DNA from: CAYVTD01 sp964454445
Lineage (GTDB): Bacteria; Bacteroidota; Ignavibacteria; Kapaibacteriales; UBA2268
Assembly (NCBI GenBank): GCA_964454445.1
Contig: CAYVTD010000026.1
Coordinates: 1 to 48,203 of the forward strand
Length of the DNA stretch: 48,203 nucleotides
Reading direction: 5' to 3'
A model generated the notes under the pieces. That model was not told the origin of the DNA. It saw only the letters and a program-made list of their open reading frames with translations, and made no database searches. Made by a program: the position numbers and the translations under genes. Shown in pieces: positions 41,842 through 48,203 of the stretch (its first letter is position 1; every line of letters begins with the position of its first letter).

Positions 41842-43254
41842 ATGTCTGAAAAACAGGAATTGCGTATCTCACAGATGAAAGTGGACAAAGTCCCTGAAAT
41901 GAATTACATTATCGAAAAAAAAGAAAGTAGAAAAGATAGAGTAACGCAATTTCTTGAGATCTTTGCCACAGTCCTGAAACATTCCAACTATCGCCCAGTT
42001 TTAGAGCATTATATAAAAGTAACTGCCAAATGTTCGCGTTGCAGTGTTGCATGTCATGTGTATCAAGCAACAGGCGATCCGAAAGACATTCCTTGCTATC
42101 GCTCTGAGTTGCTGTTAAGCATCTACAGACGCTATTTTTCGATTGAAGGTTCACTTTATGGCAGATTTTTTGGCGGTTTTGAATTAACTGAAGAGCATAT
42201 CAAAGAGATGACAGAATCTTTCTACCGCTGTACTGCCTGTCGCAAATGTGTTTTAGAGTGTCCTATGGGAATTGACCATGGTATGATAACCCACCTTGCC
42301 CGCTATATTATGGCTGAAATGGATATTGTGCCAAGAGCGCTTGTTATTTCCACCAGAGAACAACTCGAAGGAGCTACCAACAACACATCAGCTATCCCAT
42401 TTATTGCTTTACAAGATTCGCTCGAATTTCTGGAAGAAGAAATTTACGAAACTCATGGCGTAAAAGTCAAGTTTCCAATTGACGTGCCAAATGCAGAGTA
42501 TATATTTTTTGCTCCCGTATCCGATTATCTTATGGAAGCAGAAACGCTTATGGGTATCGCCGTTGTATTGCACAAGGCTGGCGTTAGCTGGACTATTGGC
42601 TCTAAATATTACGATGCTATAAACTATGGACTTTTCTATAGCGATGGCATTCTGGGAAGAGTTTTAAATATGATTGAAGATGAGACAAGGAGATTAAATG
42701 CAAAAAAAGTACTAATTGGCGAGTGTGGACATGCCACTCGCAGCGCTTGGTTCTTGCCTACTTATTGGAGAGGCGACGATTGCCCGCCAGTAGTTAACAT
42801 CCTTGAGCTTACTCATCAGCTATGGAAAGAAGGCAAAGTTAAATTCGACCCTAATGTTATTACTGAAAGAGTAACCTATCACGATCCTTGTAACATTGCC
42901 CGCCAAGGAAAGATTGTCGAGCAACCACGCGAATTGATCAGAGCTTTTGCTAAAGACTTCGTTGAAATGACACCAAACAGAACAGAGCAATATTGCTGTG
43001 GCGGCGGCGGCGGTACTGTTTCTATCGACGAAATAAGAAAATTCAGAACTGCGGTTGGTGGAAGACGCAAAGCAAAACAGATCGAAGATACTGGCGCTCA
43101 TTATGTAATAGCCCCTTGTGCTAACTGTAAAAAACAATTTCGCGAAACTATGGAAGACAATAAAATCGACGGCGAATTAGTAGGCTTGCACGATTTGCTC
43201 TTTAAAGCAATTATTTTCGACGAAGCCGATAAAACGCCCCCCGATGAAGAATAG
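41842..43254 (+). CDS. DsrK/HmcF-like iron-sulfur protein with CCG domain
   Basis: Cytoplasmic Fe-S subunit of a membrane redox complex. The ferredoxin part has Cys64, Cys67 and Cys71 with Cys85 as probable fourth ligand, and a second canonical set Cys130-TA-Cys133-RK-Cys136-VLE-Cys140-Pro. The C-terminal CCG domain, related to HdrD, shows YHDPCNIARQG, EQYCCGGGGG and APCANCKKQ, the cysteine pattern that holds a non-cubane 4Fe-4S cluster in HdrB/HdrD and DsrK. The first CCG repeat (ECGHATRSAWF) is degenerate. GAAAGGATAG precedes the ATG. It heads the operon with the cytochrome b, ferredoxin and NrfD/multihaem genes. Thiol/disulfide chemistry is expected; the substrate is unknown. Confidence 0.88.
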   Translation: MSEKQELRISQMKVDKVPEMNYIIEKKESRKDRVTQFLEIFATVLKHSNYRPVLEHYIKVTAKCSRCSVACHVYQATGDPKDIPCYRSELLLSIYRRYFSIEGSLYGRFFGGFELTEEHIKEMTESFYRCTACRKCVLECPMGIDHGMITHLARYIMAEMDIVPRALVISTREQLEGATNNTSAIPFIALQDSLEFLEEEIYETHGVKVKFPIDVPNAEYIFFAPVSDYLMEAETLMGIAVVLHKAGVSWTIGSKYYDAINYGLFYSDGILGRVLNMIEDETRRLNAKKVLIGECGHATRSAWFLPTYWRGDDCPPVVNILELTHQLWKEGKVKFDPNVITERVTYHDPCNIARQGKIVEQPRELIRAFAKDFVEMTPNRTEQYCCGGGGGTVSIDEIRKFRTAVGGRRKAKQIEDTGAHYVIAPCANCKKQFRETMEDNKIDGELVGLHDLLFKAIIFDEADKTPPDEE

Positions 43255-43313
43255 TATTTTAATGAATATATTTGTAAATGAAATATAAATTGTAATAAAA
43301 ACAAAGGATACTT

Positions 43314-44021
43314 ATGGATGCATTAATAGAATTTGCCAAGGGACCTCTTTTCAGGCTTACTTTTGCAATAATGCTTCTCGGTCTGTTGCGGCTGATTGTG
43401 CTATCGATTATCAACGGAATCGAAGCAAAAGGAAAAGCCCAAGATAAGGTCATACCAAAATCTTATGTCAGAAAGCTAACTTGGGGTTTTTTAATTCCTA
43501 TACGCTCTTTTCGCGTCAAACCTCTTTATAGCATTGTTTCCATACTTTTTCATATCGGGTTATTGATTACTCCAATTCTTTTATACGACCATAATCTACT
43601 TTTCAACAATTCAATTGGTTTTAGTTTGATTGGCATATCAATTCCAAAAGAAATAGCCGATTTTCTTACTATTTTAACCATTATAACCGGCTTGCTCCTC
43701 CTGATAATGCGAGCATCTTCTTCTACTGCAAGGTTTTTAAGCAGAAAACAAGAATATCTTTGGCTACTTTTGCTGGTTATTCCATTTTTTACAGGAATGA
43801 TTATCTCGCAGACAAGTGTTTCACCTGATACTTATAAATTCTTTTTTCTTTTGCATTTGTTAAGTGGATGTCTAATTTTTGTGCTAATGCCATTTACAAA
43901 AATTGCTCATTGTGTTTTAATGCCAATAGGTCAGTGGATAACTGCCCGCTCTTGGAAATTTACTCAGGAAGGTGGCGAATTTGTTACTATATCTCTCGGC
44001 AAGGAAGGTGAGAAAGTATGA
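43314..44021 (+). CDS. DsrM/HmcE-like cytochrome b subunit (NarI-type)
   Basis: A 235-residue protein with about five membrane helices. Histidines lie inside helices at ILFHIGLLITPI (about 77) and in the fourth and fifth spans (FFLLHLLSG and KIAHCVLMP), as expected for b-haem ligands in NarI-type quinone-reactive subunits. It is the usual membrane partner of the HdrD/DsrK-type protein encoded 59 bases upstream. Its stop overlaps the ferredoxin gene start in ATGA. It should pass electrons between the menaquinone pool and the CCG protein. DsrM is longer; the size is nearer HmcE (about 226). Confidence 0.82.
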   Translation: MDALIEFAKGPLFRLTFAIMLLGLLRLIVLSIINGIEAKGKAQDKVIPKSYVRKLTWGFLIPIRSFRVKPLYSIVSILFHIGLLITPILLYDHNLLFNNSIGFSLIGISIPKEIADFLTILTIITGLLLLIMRASSSTARFLSRKQEYLWLLLLVIPFFTGMIISQTSVSPDTYKFFFLLHLLSGCLIFVLMPFTKIAHCVLMPIGQWITARSWKFTQEGGEFVTISLGKEGEKV

Positions 44022-44863
44022 AATCAATTTTAACTGATGTTACTAAGTGTATCGGCTGTACCGAATGTGTTTCAGCTTGTAAAATGATTAACGGACTTCC
44101 CCCTGATAAACCTCGCGAATGGCAGAAAAACGATGGTCTTTCAGCGAACAATTGGACTTCGATTTTGCACAATGGCACTTACAATGTCCGCAAGCAATGC
44201 CGTCATTGCATCGAACCTGCGTGCGTTTCAGTTTGTCCGGTTGGCGCTTTACATAAAACCGAAACAGGCGCTGTTGTCTATGACGATTACAAATGTCTCG
44301 GTTGCCGGTATTGTATGATGGCTTGCCCTTATGGCATTCCACGCTACGATTGGGACAATCCTGTACCGTACATCAGAAAATGTATCCTTTGTTACGACAA
44401 TATAAAATCCGGCAAAATCGATCAACCTGCCTGTACTGCTGCCTGCCCGACAAAAGCTACAATTTATGGCGAGCGCAAAGATTTGCTCAAAGAAGCAAGA
44501 AGACGAATTAATGCCGAACCAAACAATTATTTGAACCACATTTACGGCGAACATGAAGTCGGCGGAACTAATGTTATGTATATTACAAGCAAAGATTGCC
44601 CACTAGATTTCCTTTATTATTACAACAATCGATACGGAAAAAATGCCAACGCTTTGTTCGGTCAACCAGATATTAACGATCCTCTGCCAAATACAACAAA
44701 ATGGGCTATGGGCGCTGTCCCTATTGCCTTCATCGGCATGGGTGCTGTTATGAGTGGGATTTATTGGGTTACTCAGAGGAAAAACAAGATTTCGCAGGAA
44801 AACGCTCTTTTAAGCAAAAAAGATGATGAAAACACTGAAAATGAAATTGAGGAAGGAACATAA
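44018..44863 (+). CDS. four-cluster ferredoxin subunit (DsrO/HmcB/HybA-like)
   Basis: Iron-sulfur electron-transfer subunit of the NrfD-type module. Four cysteine sets are visible: CIGCTECVSAC (12-22), CRHCIEPACVSVCP (about 62-75), CLGCRYCMMACP (about 93-104) and CILCYDN... PACTAACP. A single membrane helix lies near the C terminus (about 227-250, PIAFIGMGAVMSGIYWV), as in HybA. It has no N-terminal Tat or Sec signal: MKSILTDVTKCIGC starts straight into the first cluster, whereas DsrO and HybA carry a Tat signal. It overlaps the cytochrome b gene by 4 bases and precedes the NrfD-like gene by 2 bases. Confidence 0.88.
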   Translation: MKSILTDVTKCIGCTECVSACKMINGLPPDKPREWQKNDGLSANNWTSILHNGTYNVRKQCRHCIEPACVSVCPVGALHKTETGAVVYDDYKCLGCRYCMMACPYGIPRYDWDNPVPYIRKCILCYDNIKSGKIDQPACTAACPTKATIYGERKDLLKEARRRINAEPNNYLNHIYGEHEVGGTNVMYITSKDCPLDFLYYYNNRYGKNANALFGQPDINDPLPNTTKWAMGAVPIAFIGMGAVMSGIYWVTQRKNKISQENALLSKKDDENTENEIEEGT

Positions 44864-44865
44864 TA

Positions 44866-46740
44866 ATGAACAGAATTAGTAAATTTAAGAATTTCCTCTG
44901 GATAATACTTGGCGTTGCCGCTGCTGTTGGTGTAACTCGCTTTCTATTTGGACTCGGCGTTACCACTAACCTGACTGACAACACACCCTGGGGCTTCTGG
45001 ATCGGCTTTGATGTAATGGGAGGAGTTGCCCTGGCTGCTGGAGGATTTGTCATAGCCGCTATGAATTATATTTTTGACATCAAAGCATTCAAGCCTGTTG
45101 CCCGCGCCGCCATCTTAACTGCTTTCATCGGCTATATTGCTGTCGCCGTTGGACTGCTATTCGACTTAGGTTTACCCTGGAATATCTGGCACATGATCAT
45201 TTTCTGGAATCCACATTCACCACTCTTTGAAGTAGGTTGGTGTGTTATGCTTTATTTAACAGTTCTTACTTTAGAGTTCGCACCCGTTGTTCTCGAAAAA
45301 TATCCAAAAATACTTTTTTTAAGACCAATATATAATTTCCTTCATAAACTAAGAATTCCTCTAGTTATTGCTGGTATAATGCTATCAACATTGCATCAAT
45401 CATCGCTTGGGAGCTTGTTTTTAGCAATGCCTTACCGTCTTCATCCATTGTGGTATTCTCCTGTTATACCGATTATCTTTTTTGTATCAGCCATTTGCTT
45501 GGGTTTGTTGATGGTAATGGTCGAAAGTATGTCGTCGAGCTATCTTTATAAAAAAGAGCACGAAAAGCATATTTTAGATAAATTGAGCAAAATCGCCATC
45601 TACATGCTTTTGATTTATGTGGTGTTTCGCTTTGTTGATATTTTGGTTCGCGGTGCTGGTGGTTTCTTGTTTATAGATGCAACTGCTACCTATCTTTTCT
45701 GGGCTGAAATAGCTCTTACAGTAATTATCCCGATTATTGTCTTTATTTTTGCCAAAAACAACATTAATTGGTTATATCTTGGTGCTTTATCGGGAGTTAT
45801 CGGAGTAGTTTTCAACAGGTTAAATGTCGGTGGATTGACACACTTGAACAACTTGACCGAAACAGGCATTTTCTATTTTCCATCTTGGCAGGAATTCTTT
45901 ATCTCCGCAGGTGTTGTTTCCGCAGCAATGCTTGTATTTTTCTTTTTCATCGAAAATTTCAAAGTATGGGAAGAACCTCCTGAAGATGAAGACCTTAATC
46001 CAAGGATAAAACCACATTTCAATGCAAATAGAGTATATCTCGGTCCAATTAAACCTGCAAATCGTTCGCACTTCTCACTTGGCTTTGTCATCGCATTTGC
46101 TCTGGGATTCGCATTCATCAGCGGAAAAGAAATTTATAGCAAGGGCTACGAAGAAGTCCCCGTGCAGAAAGCTCGGGGAGGTGACACATTGTTTATCGAT
46201 GGCAATCGCGATGGTTATGGAGTTGCTTTCAAGCACAAATTTCACGAAGATTTGGGCTACGATTGCGCCCGATGCCATCACATGAACTTGCCCGGCGACA
46301 AAACCACTGGCTGTTTCGAATGTCATTCGGAAATGTACACCGAAGGTGACGCTTTCAACCATAATTGGCACTCTTCTAAAGAAGGAGCTAATAGAAAATG
46401 TAATGAATGCCACGAAGAAGGCAAATATAAATGTAAAGCCTCAGCTATGAAAAAAGTTGGCGACTGCACTCCTTGCCATAAAGATGTAATTCCTGACAAT
46501 GCTCCTTTTAAAATTAAAAATTACATAACTCCCTCTTACACAGACGCTCTCCATGCAATGTGTATAGGCTGCCACGAAGAAAAACTTGCTTCAGACACTG
46601 CGCTACAAGCAAGAAAGCCCAATCTTGCTCTTTGCGTTAATTGCCATCCAAAAAGCGAAACAATCAGTATTAAAAAGCAAAAATTTGCTAATCAGGAGAA
46701 TAAAAAATGGGTTGTATTGCCTGGAAGGATGATTAAATAG
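44866..46740 (+). CDS. NrfD/HybB-like quinone subunit fused to a hexahaem cytochrome c
   Basis: Two normally separate subunits in one 624-residue chain. Residues 1-370 are a NrfD/HybB/DsrP-like integral membrane protein of nine or ten helices (NTPWGFWIGFDVMGGVALAA, 39-58, is its signature). One more helix at about 403-420 leads into a periplasmic domain with six CxxCH haem sites at 467, 483, 512, 534, 566 and 590. His458, His460, His498, His502 and His563 could be distal ligands. No stop, linker repeat or second ribosome site separates the halves. In DsrMKJOP and Hmc the cytochrome is a separate protein. It ends the operon before a strong terminator. It needs the Ccm system encoded at 33408-38143. 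Confidence 0.9.
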   Translation: MNRISKFKNFLWIILGVAAAVGVTRFLFGLGVTTNLTDNTPWGFWIGFDVMGGVALAAGGFVIAAMNYIFDIKAFKPVARAAILTAFIGYIAVAVGLLFDLGLPWNIWHMIIFWNPHSPLFEVGWCVMLYLTVLTLEFAPVVLEKYPKILFLRPIYNFLHKLRIPLVIAGIMLSTLHQSSLGSLFLAMPYRLHPLWYSPVIPIIFFVSAICLGLLMVMVESMSSSYLYKKEHEKHILDKLSKIAIYMLLIYVVFRFVDILVRGAGGFLFIDATATYLFWAEIALTVIIPIIVFIFAKNNINWLYLGALSGVIGVVFNRLNVGGLTHLNNLTETGIFYFPSWQEFFISAGVVSAAMLVFFFFIENFKVWEEPPEDEDLNPRIKPHFNANRVYLGPIKPANRSHFSLGFVIAFALGFAFISGKEIYSKGYEEVPVQKARGGDTLFIDGNRDGYGVAFKHKFHEDLGYDCARCHHMNLPGDKTTGCFECHSEMYTEGDAFNHNWHSSKEGANRKCNECHEEGKYKCKASAMKKVGDCTPCHKDVIPDNAPFKIKNYITPSYTDALHAMCIGCHEEKLASDTALQARKPNLALCVNCHPKSETISIKKQKFANQENKKWVVLPGRMIK

Positions 46741-46826
46741 ATTTGAAGATGATGCATTTTTTAACAAAGATACACTTAAATTGGATTTGAAGTAGAGATT
46801 AATAAAGAAAACCTTCTATGCAAACA

Positions 46827-46855
46827 AAAAGCCGGCGTAAAAACCGGCTTTTTTT
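46827..46855 (+). terminator. rho-independent terminator of the redox operon
   Basis: AAAAGCCGG (46827-46835), 8-base loop, CCGGCTTTT (46844-46852) running into more T. It lies 86 bases after the stop at 46740. Confidence 0.88.
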
Positions 46856-46896
46856 ATACATCTATATTCTCTTATTTGTCAATTATTTACACGTTT

Positions 46897-46912
46897 TGGC
46901 ACGATAAATGCT
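46897..46912 (+). promoter_or_regulatory. sigma-54-like -24/-12 element
   Basis: TGGCAC-GATAA-ATGCT has the GG and GC dinucleotides 10 bases apart, as sigma-54 promoters require, with one mismatch (ATGCT for TTGCT). It is 39 bases before the ATG at 46951, giving a leader near 28 bases. A sigma-54 activator gene is not in the window. Confidence 0.3.
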
Positions 46913-46950
46913 ATTTTGCTATTAACGTTAAACATTGCATTGAAGAGGAT

Positions 46951-47427
46951 ATGACAACAATAACAGAAAATCAAACAGCCAGAAAAAATTGGCAAGTAAA
47001 AAACGCCACTAATTCTGTTTCCAAGCTCTCTAAGAAGGCGAGCAACAACGACTTGTTGCTTAATCCAAGTTATAAGCTTAATAAAACTGAAAAGGAAGGT
47101 TTTACTGAGGCAAAACTTGATTTAAACGAGTTACTTATAAAGAATTCTAATAAAAGTTTCTTAATAAGAGTTTCTGGTGATAGTATGATCGGAGCAGGCA
47201 TTAATACAGGCGATCTGCTATTAGTTGATTGTATCACTCAGCCAACAGACGGCAAAATAGTTGTTGCTGCCATTAATAATGAACTTCTTGTGAAACGTAT
47301 TAAATTCAAAGAAGATGGTGTTTATCTTGAAGCAGAAAATAATCTTTACGAACCAATTAAGATAGAAAAAACCGACAAATTTGACGTCTGGGGCATCGTC
47401 AGTTCGGTGATAAAAATGTACTATTGA
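46951..47427 (+). CDS. UmuD-like S24 peptidase-family protein
   Basis: Protein of 158 residues with the S24 serine-lysine dyad: VSGDSMIGAGINTGDLLLVD (Ser78) and LLVKRI (Lys115), 37 residues apart as in UmuD. The stretch LDLNELLI (56-63) also matches UmuD. The expected cleavage dipeptide (Cys-Gly or Ala-Gly, about 36 residues before Ser78) is not recognisable. I chose ATG 46951, preceded by GAAGAGGA, over an in-frame TTG at 46876 without a ribosome site. It stands alone between two terminators with no umuC partner. UmuD helps DNA polymerase V bypass lesions; a LexA or phage-repressor role is unlikely because no DNA-binding domain is present. Confidence 0.82.
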   Translation: MTTITENQTARKNWQVKNATNSVSKLSKKASNNDLLLNPSYKLNKTEKEGFTEAKLDLNELLIKNSNKSFLIRVSGDSMIGAGINTGDLLLVDCITQPTDGKIVVAAINNELLVKRIKFKEDGVYLEAENNLYEPIKIEKTDKFDVWGIVSSVIKMYY

Positions 47428-47462
47428 TATCCATGGTTTCCCCCATACCTGGACTCCCCCGA

Positions 47463-47497
47463 AGGCATTCCGATTTCCCCGGAGTGCCTCTTTTTTT
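47463..47497 (+). terminator. rho-independent terminator after umuD-like gene
   Basis: AGGCATTCCG (47463-47472), 7-base loop, CGGAGTGCCT (47480-47489) with one T-G pair, then CTTTTTTT. It ends the single-gene transcript 36 bases past the stop. Confidence 0.88.
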
Positions 47498-47529
47498 ATA
47501 AAAACTTAAGAATTAAAAAAAAGGGGGGG

Positions 47530-48203
47530 TCAATAGTTTAGCAAGTTCTTTCGTCTTTGCTTTCTAATAGTCGTGCAATATATAAACAAAGACAATGAAA
47601 GCACCAAAAGAATGAGCGACGCTACATAAAATGCAGTTTGTATTGAATAATTACTAATGATAGGTTGTACCAATATCGGTGAAACGAATTGTCCAAGAAA
47701 TGAAGCCGTCGATAAACGTCCAATTAATCGCCCTCTTATTTCAACAGGAGTAATACTTATCAGCCATAAATTGCCTGTCGGCATAAGAAATCCGGTACTC
47801 GAACCAGAAATCAAAAGCGCTGTTATTGTTTCCCAGTAGTTGCCAGCTCTGCTTACCAAGAAATATCCTATCCCCATTAGAAAAAAGGTTATCCCGTACA
47901 TAAATGGAAAAGAAAAACGACGTTTAATTTTCGCATAATTCATCGATATTATTGAACCGGCAAGCGTTGCTATGCTAACGGCAAGACCAACCATTGTATT
48001 GGATACTCCCTTGAAACTCCTCAATAAATAAGGAATTTGAATGGGGTATAAAAAGAAAAATACTAAGCCAAAAAAGACAATCATATAAATTAAGAATACC
48101 AATTTCCGCGGATACTCCGGTGTAACCTCCTTTGTACCTTTCTTCCTTGATATTCTTTTTATATCTGGTTCTGGTACATAAATGGTAACAAAAACCAAAA
48201 CAA
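47530..48203 (-). CDS. MFS transporter, N-terminal half beyond window
   Basis: The frame is open from the window edge to its stop at 47530 (224 codons visible). Six membrane helices follow a charged cytoplasmic loop (DIKRISRKKGTKEVTPEYPRK), which is the central loop and C-terminal half of a 12-helix major facilitator. Family marks include LPTG-type VGLAVSIATLAGSIISMNYAKIKRRF and TPVEIRGRLIGRLSTASFLGQF. The N-terminal half must lie past 48203. The stop is followed on the minus strand by C7 then T8, but no clear hairpin is seen. Substrate unknown; the general layout resembles drug/sugar exporters of Bacteroidota. Confidence 0.8.
   Translation of the reverse strand, partial: VLVFVTIYVPEPDIKRISRKKGTKEVTPEYPRKLVFLIYMIVFFGLVFFFLYPIQIPYLLRSFKGVSNTMVGLAVSIATLAGSIISMNYAKIKRRFSFPFMYGITFFLMGIGYFLVSRAGNYWETITALLISGSSTGFLMPTGNLWLISITPVEIRGRLIGRLSTASFLGQFVSPILVQPIISNYSIQTAFYVASLILLVLSLSLFIYCTTIRKQRRKNLLNY

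Noticed and set aside
46876..46950. TTG start for the UmuD-like gene
   Set aside because: It would include the region with promoter-like elements; ATG 46951 has GAAGAGGA in place.

Overview
The window is about 48.2 kb of AT-rich DNA (roughly one third G+C by eye), densely coding on both strands, with no rRNA, tRNA, CRISPR array, insertion sequence or prophage that I can recognise. Several intergenic regions carry the Bacteroidota-type -7 box TAnnTTTG, in three places with a TTG about 20 bases upstream. Gene content (methylmalonyl-CoA mutase small subunit, L-lysine 6-transaminase, RibBA, YajC, ECF sigma/anti-sigma, RsbU-type partner switching, c-type cytochrome maturation) fits a respiring member of the Bacteroidota/Chlorobi/Ignavibacteria/Kapabacteria assemblage. 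The assignment is inference; good Shine-Dalgarno sequences before many genes and a Ccm system argue against a typical gut Bacteroidetes.

Layout. 1-1690 (-): amino-acid ABC uptake system, cut by the window start. 1985-3340 (+): unknown four-helix membrane protein. 3514-6922 (+): ABC-2 exporter, a cysteine-less thioredoxin-fold protein, a small membrane protein and a LolA-like periplasmic protein. 6925-12600 (-): YmdB-type phosphoesterase, polysaccharide flippase, fibronectin-like protein, acyl-CoA thioesterase, threonine aldolase, lipoprotein. 12875-16191 (+): gatE-gatD, the archaeal-type Glu-tRNA(Gln) amidotransferase. 16233-16872: two different tandem hairpin arrays, interrupted by a 100-N assembly gap, at the convergent junction with an rRNA/tRNA methyltransferase gene. 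17811-22890 (+): htpG, queA, mutA. 22916-30079 (-): a sigma/anti-sigma/Spy-like operon, greA, ribBA, yajC, tgt, a VanZ-like gene and nnrDE. 30234-33310 (+): SpoIIE-type phosphatase, STAS antagonist and RsbW-type kinase. 33408-38143 (+): ccmC-ccmD-ccmE-ccmF and a TlpA-like thioredoxin. 38240-40991 (-): lysine 6-transaminase and NAD kinase. 41842-46740 (+): a four-gene membrane redox complex of DsrMKJOP/Hmc type in which the NrfD-like subunit is fused to a six-haem cytochrome. 46951-47427 (+): UmuD-like protein. 47530-48203 (-): C-terminal half of an MFS transporter.

How parts work together. The Ccm genes are suited to maturing the six-haem cytochrome of the redox complex. The CcmE homologue has Cys in place of the usual haem-binding His, the signature of the unusual System I*. 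GatDE would supply Gln-tRNA(Gln) by transamidation, which is very unusual for a bacterium. Queuosine genes (tgt, queA) are both present, but Tgt has lost its three zinc cysteines. Strongest leads: bacterial GatDE, the NrfD/multihaem fusion complex, the Cys-type CcmE, the opposed terminator-like repeat arrays, the zinc-less Tgt, and a perfect 20-bp palindrome beside the nnrDE promoter.
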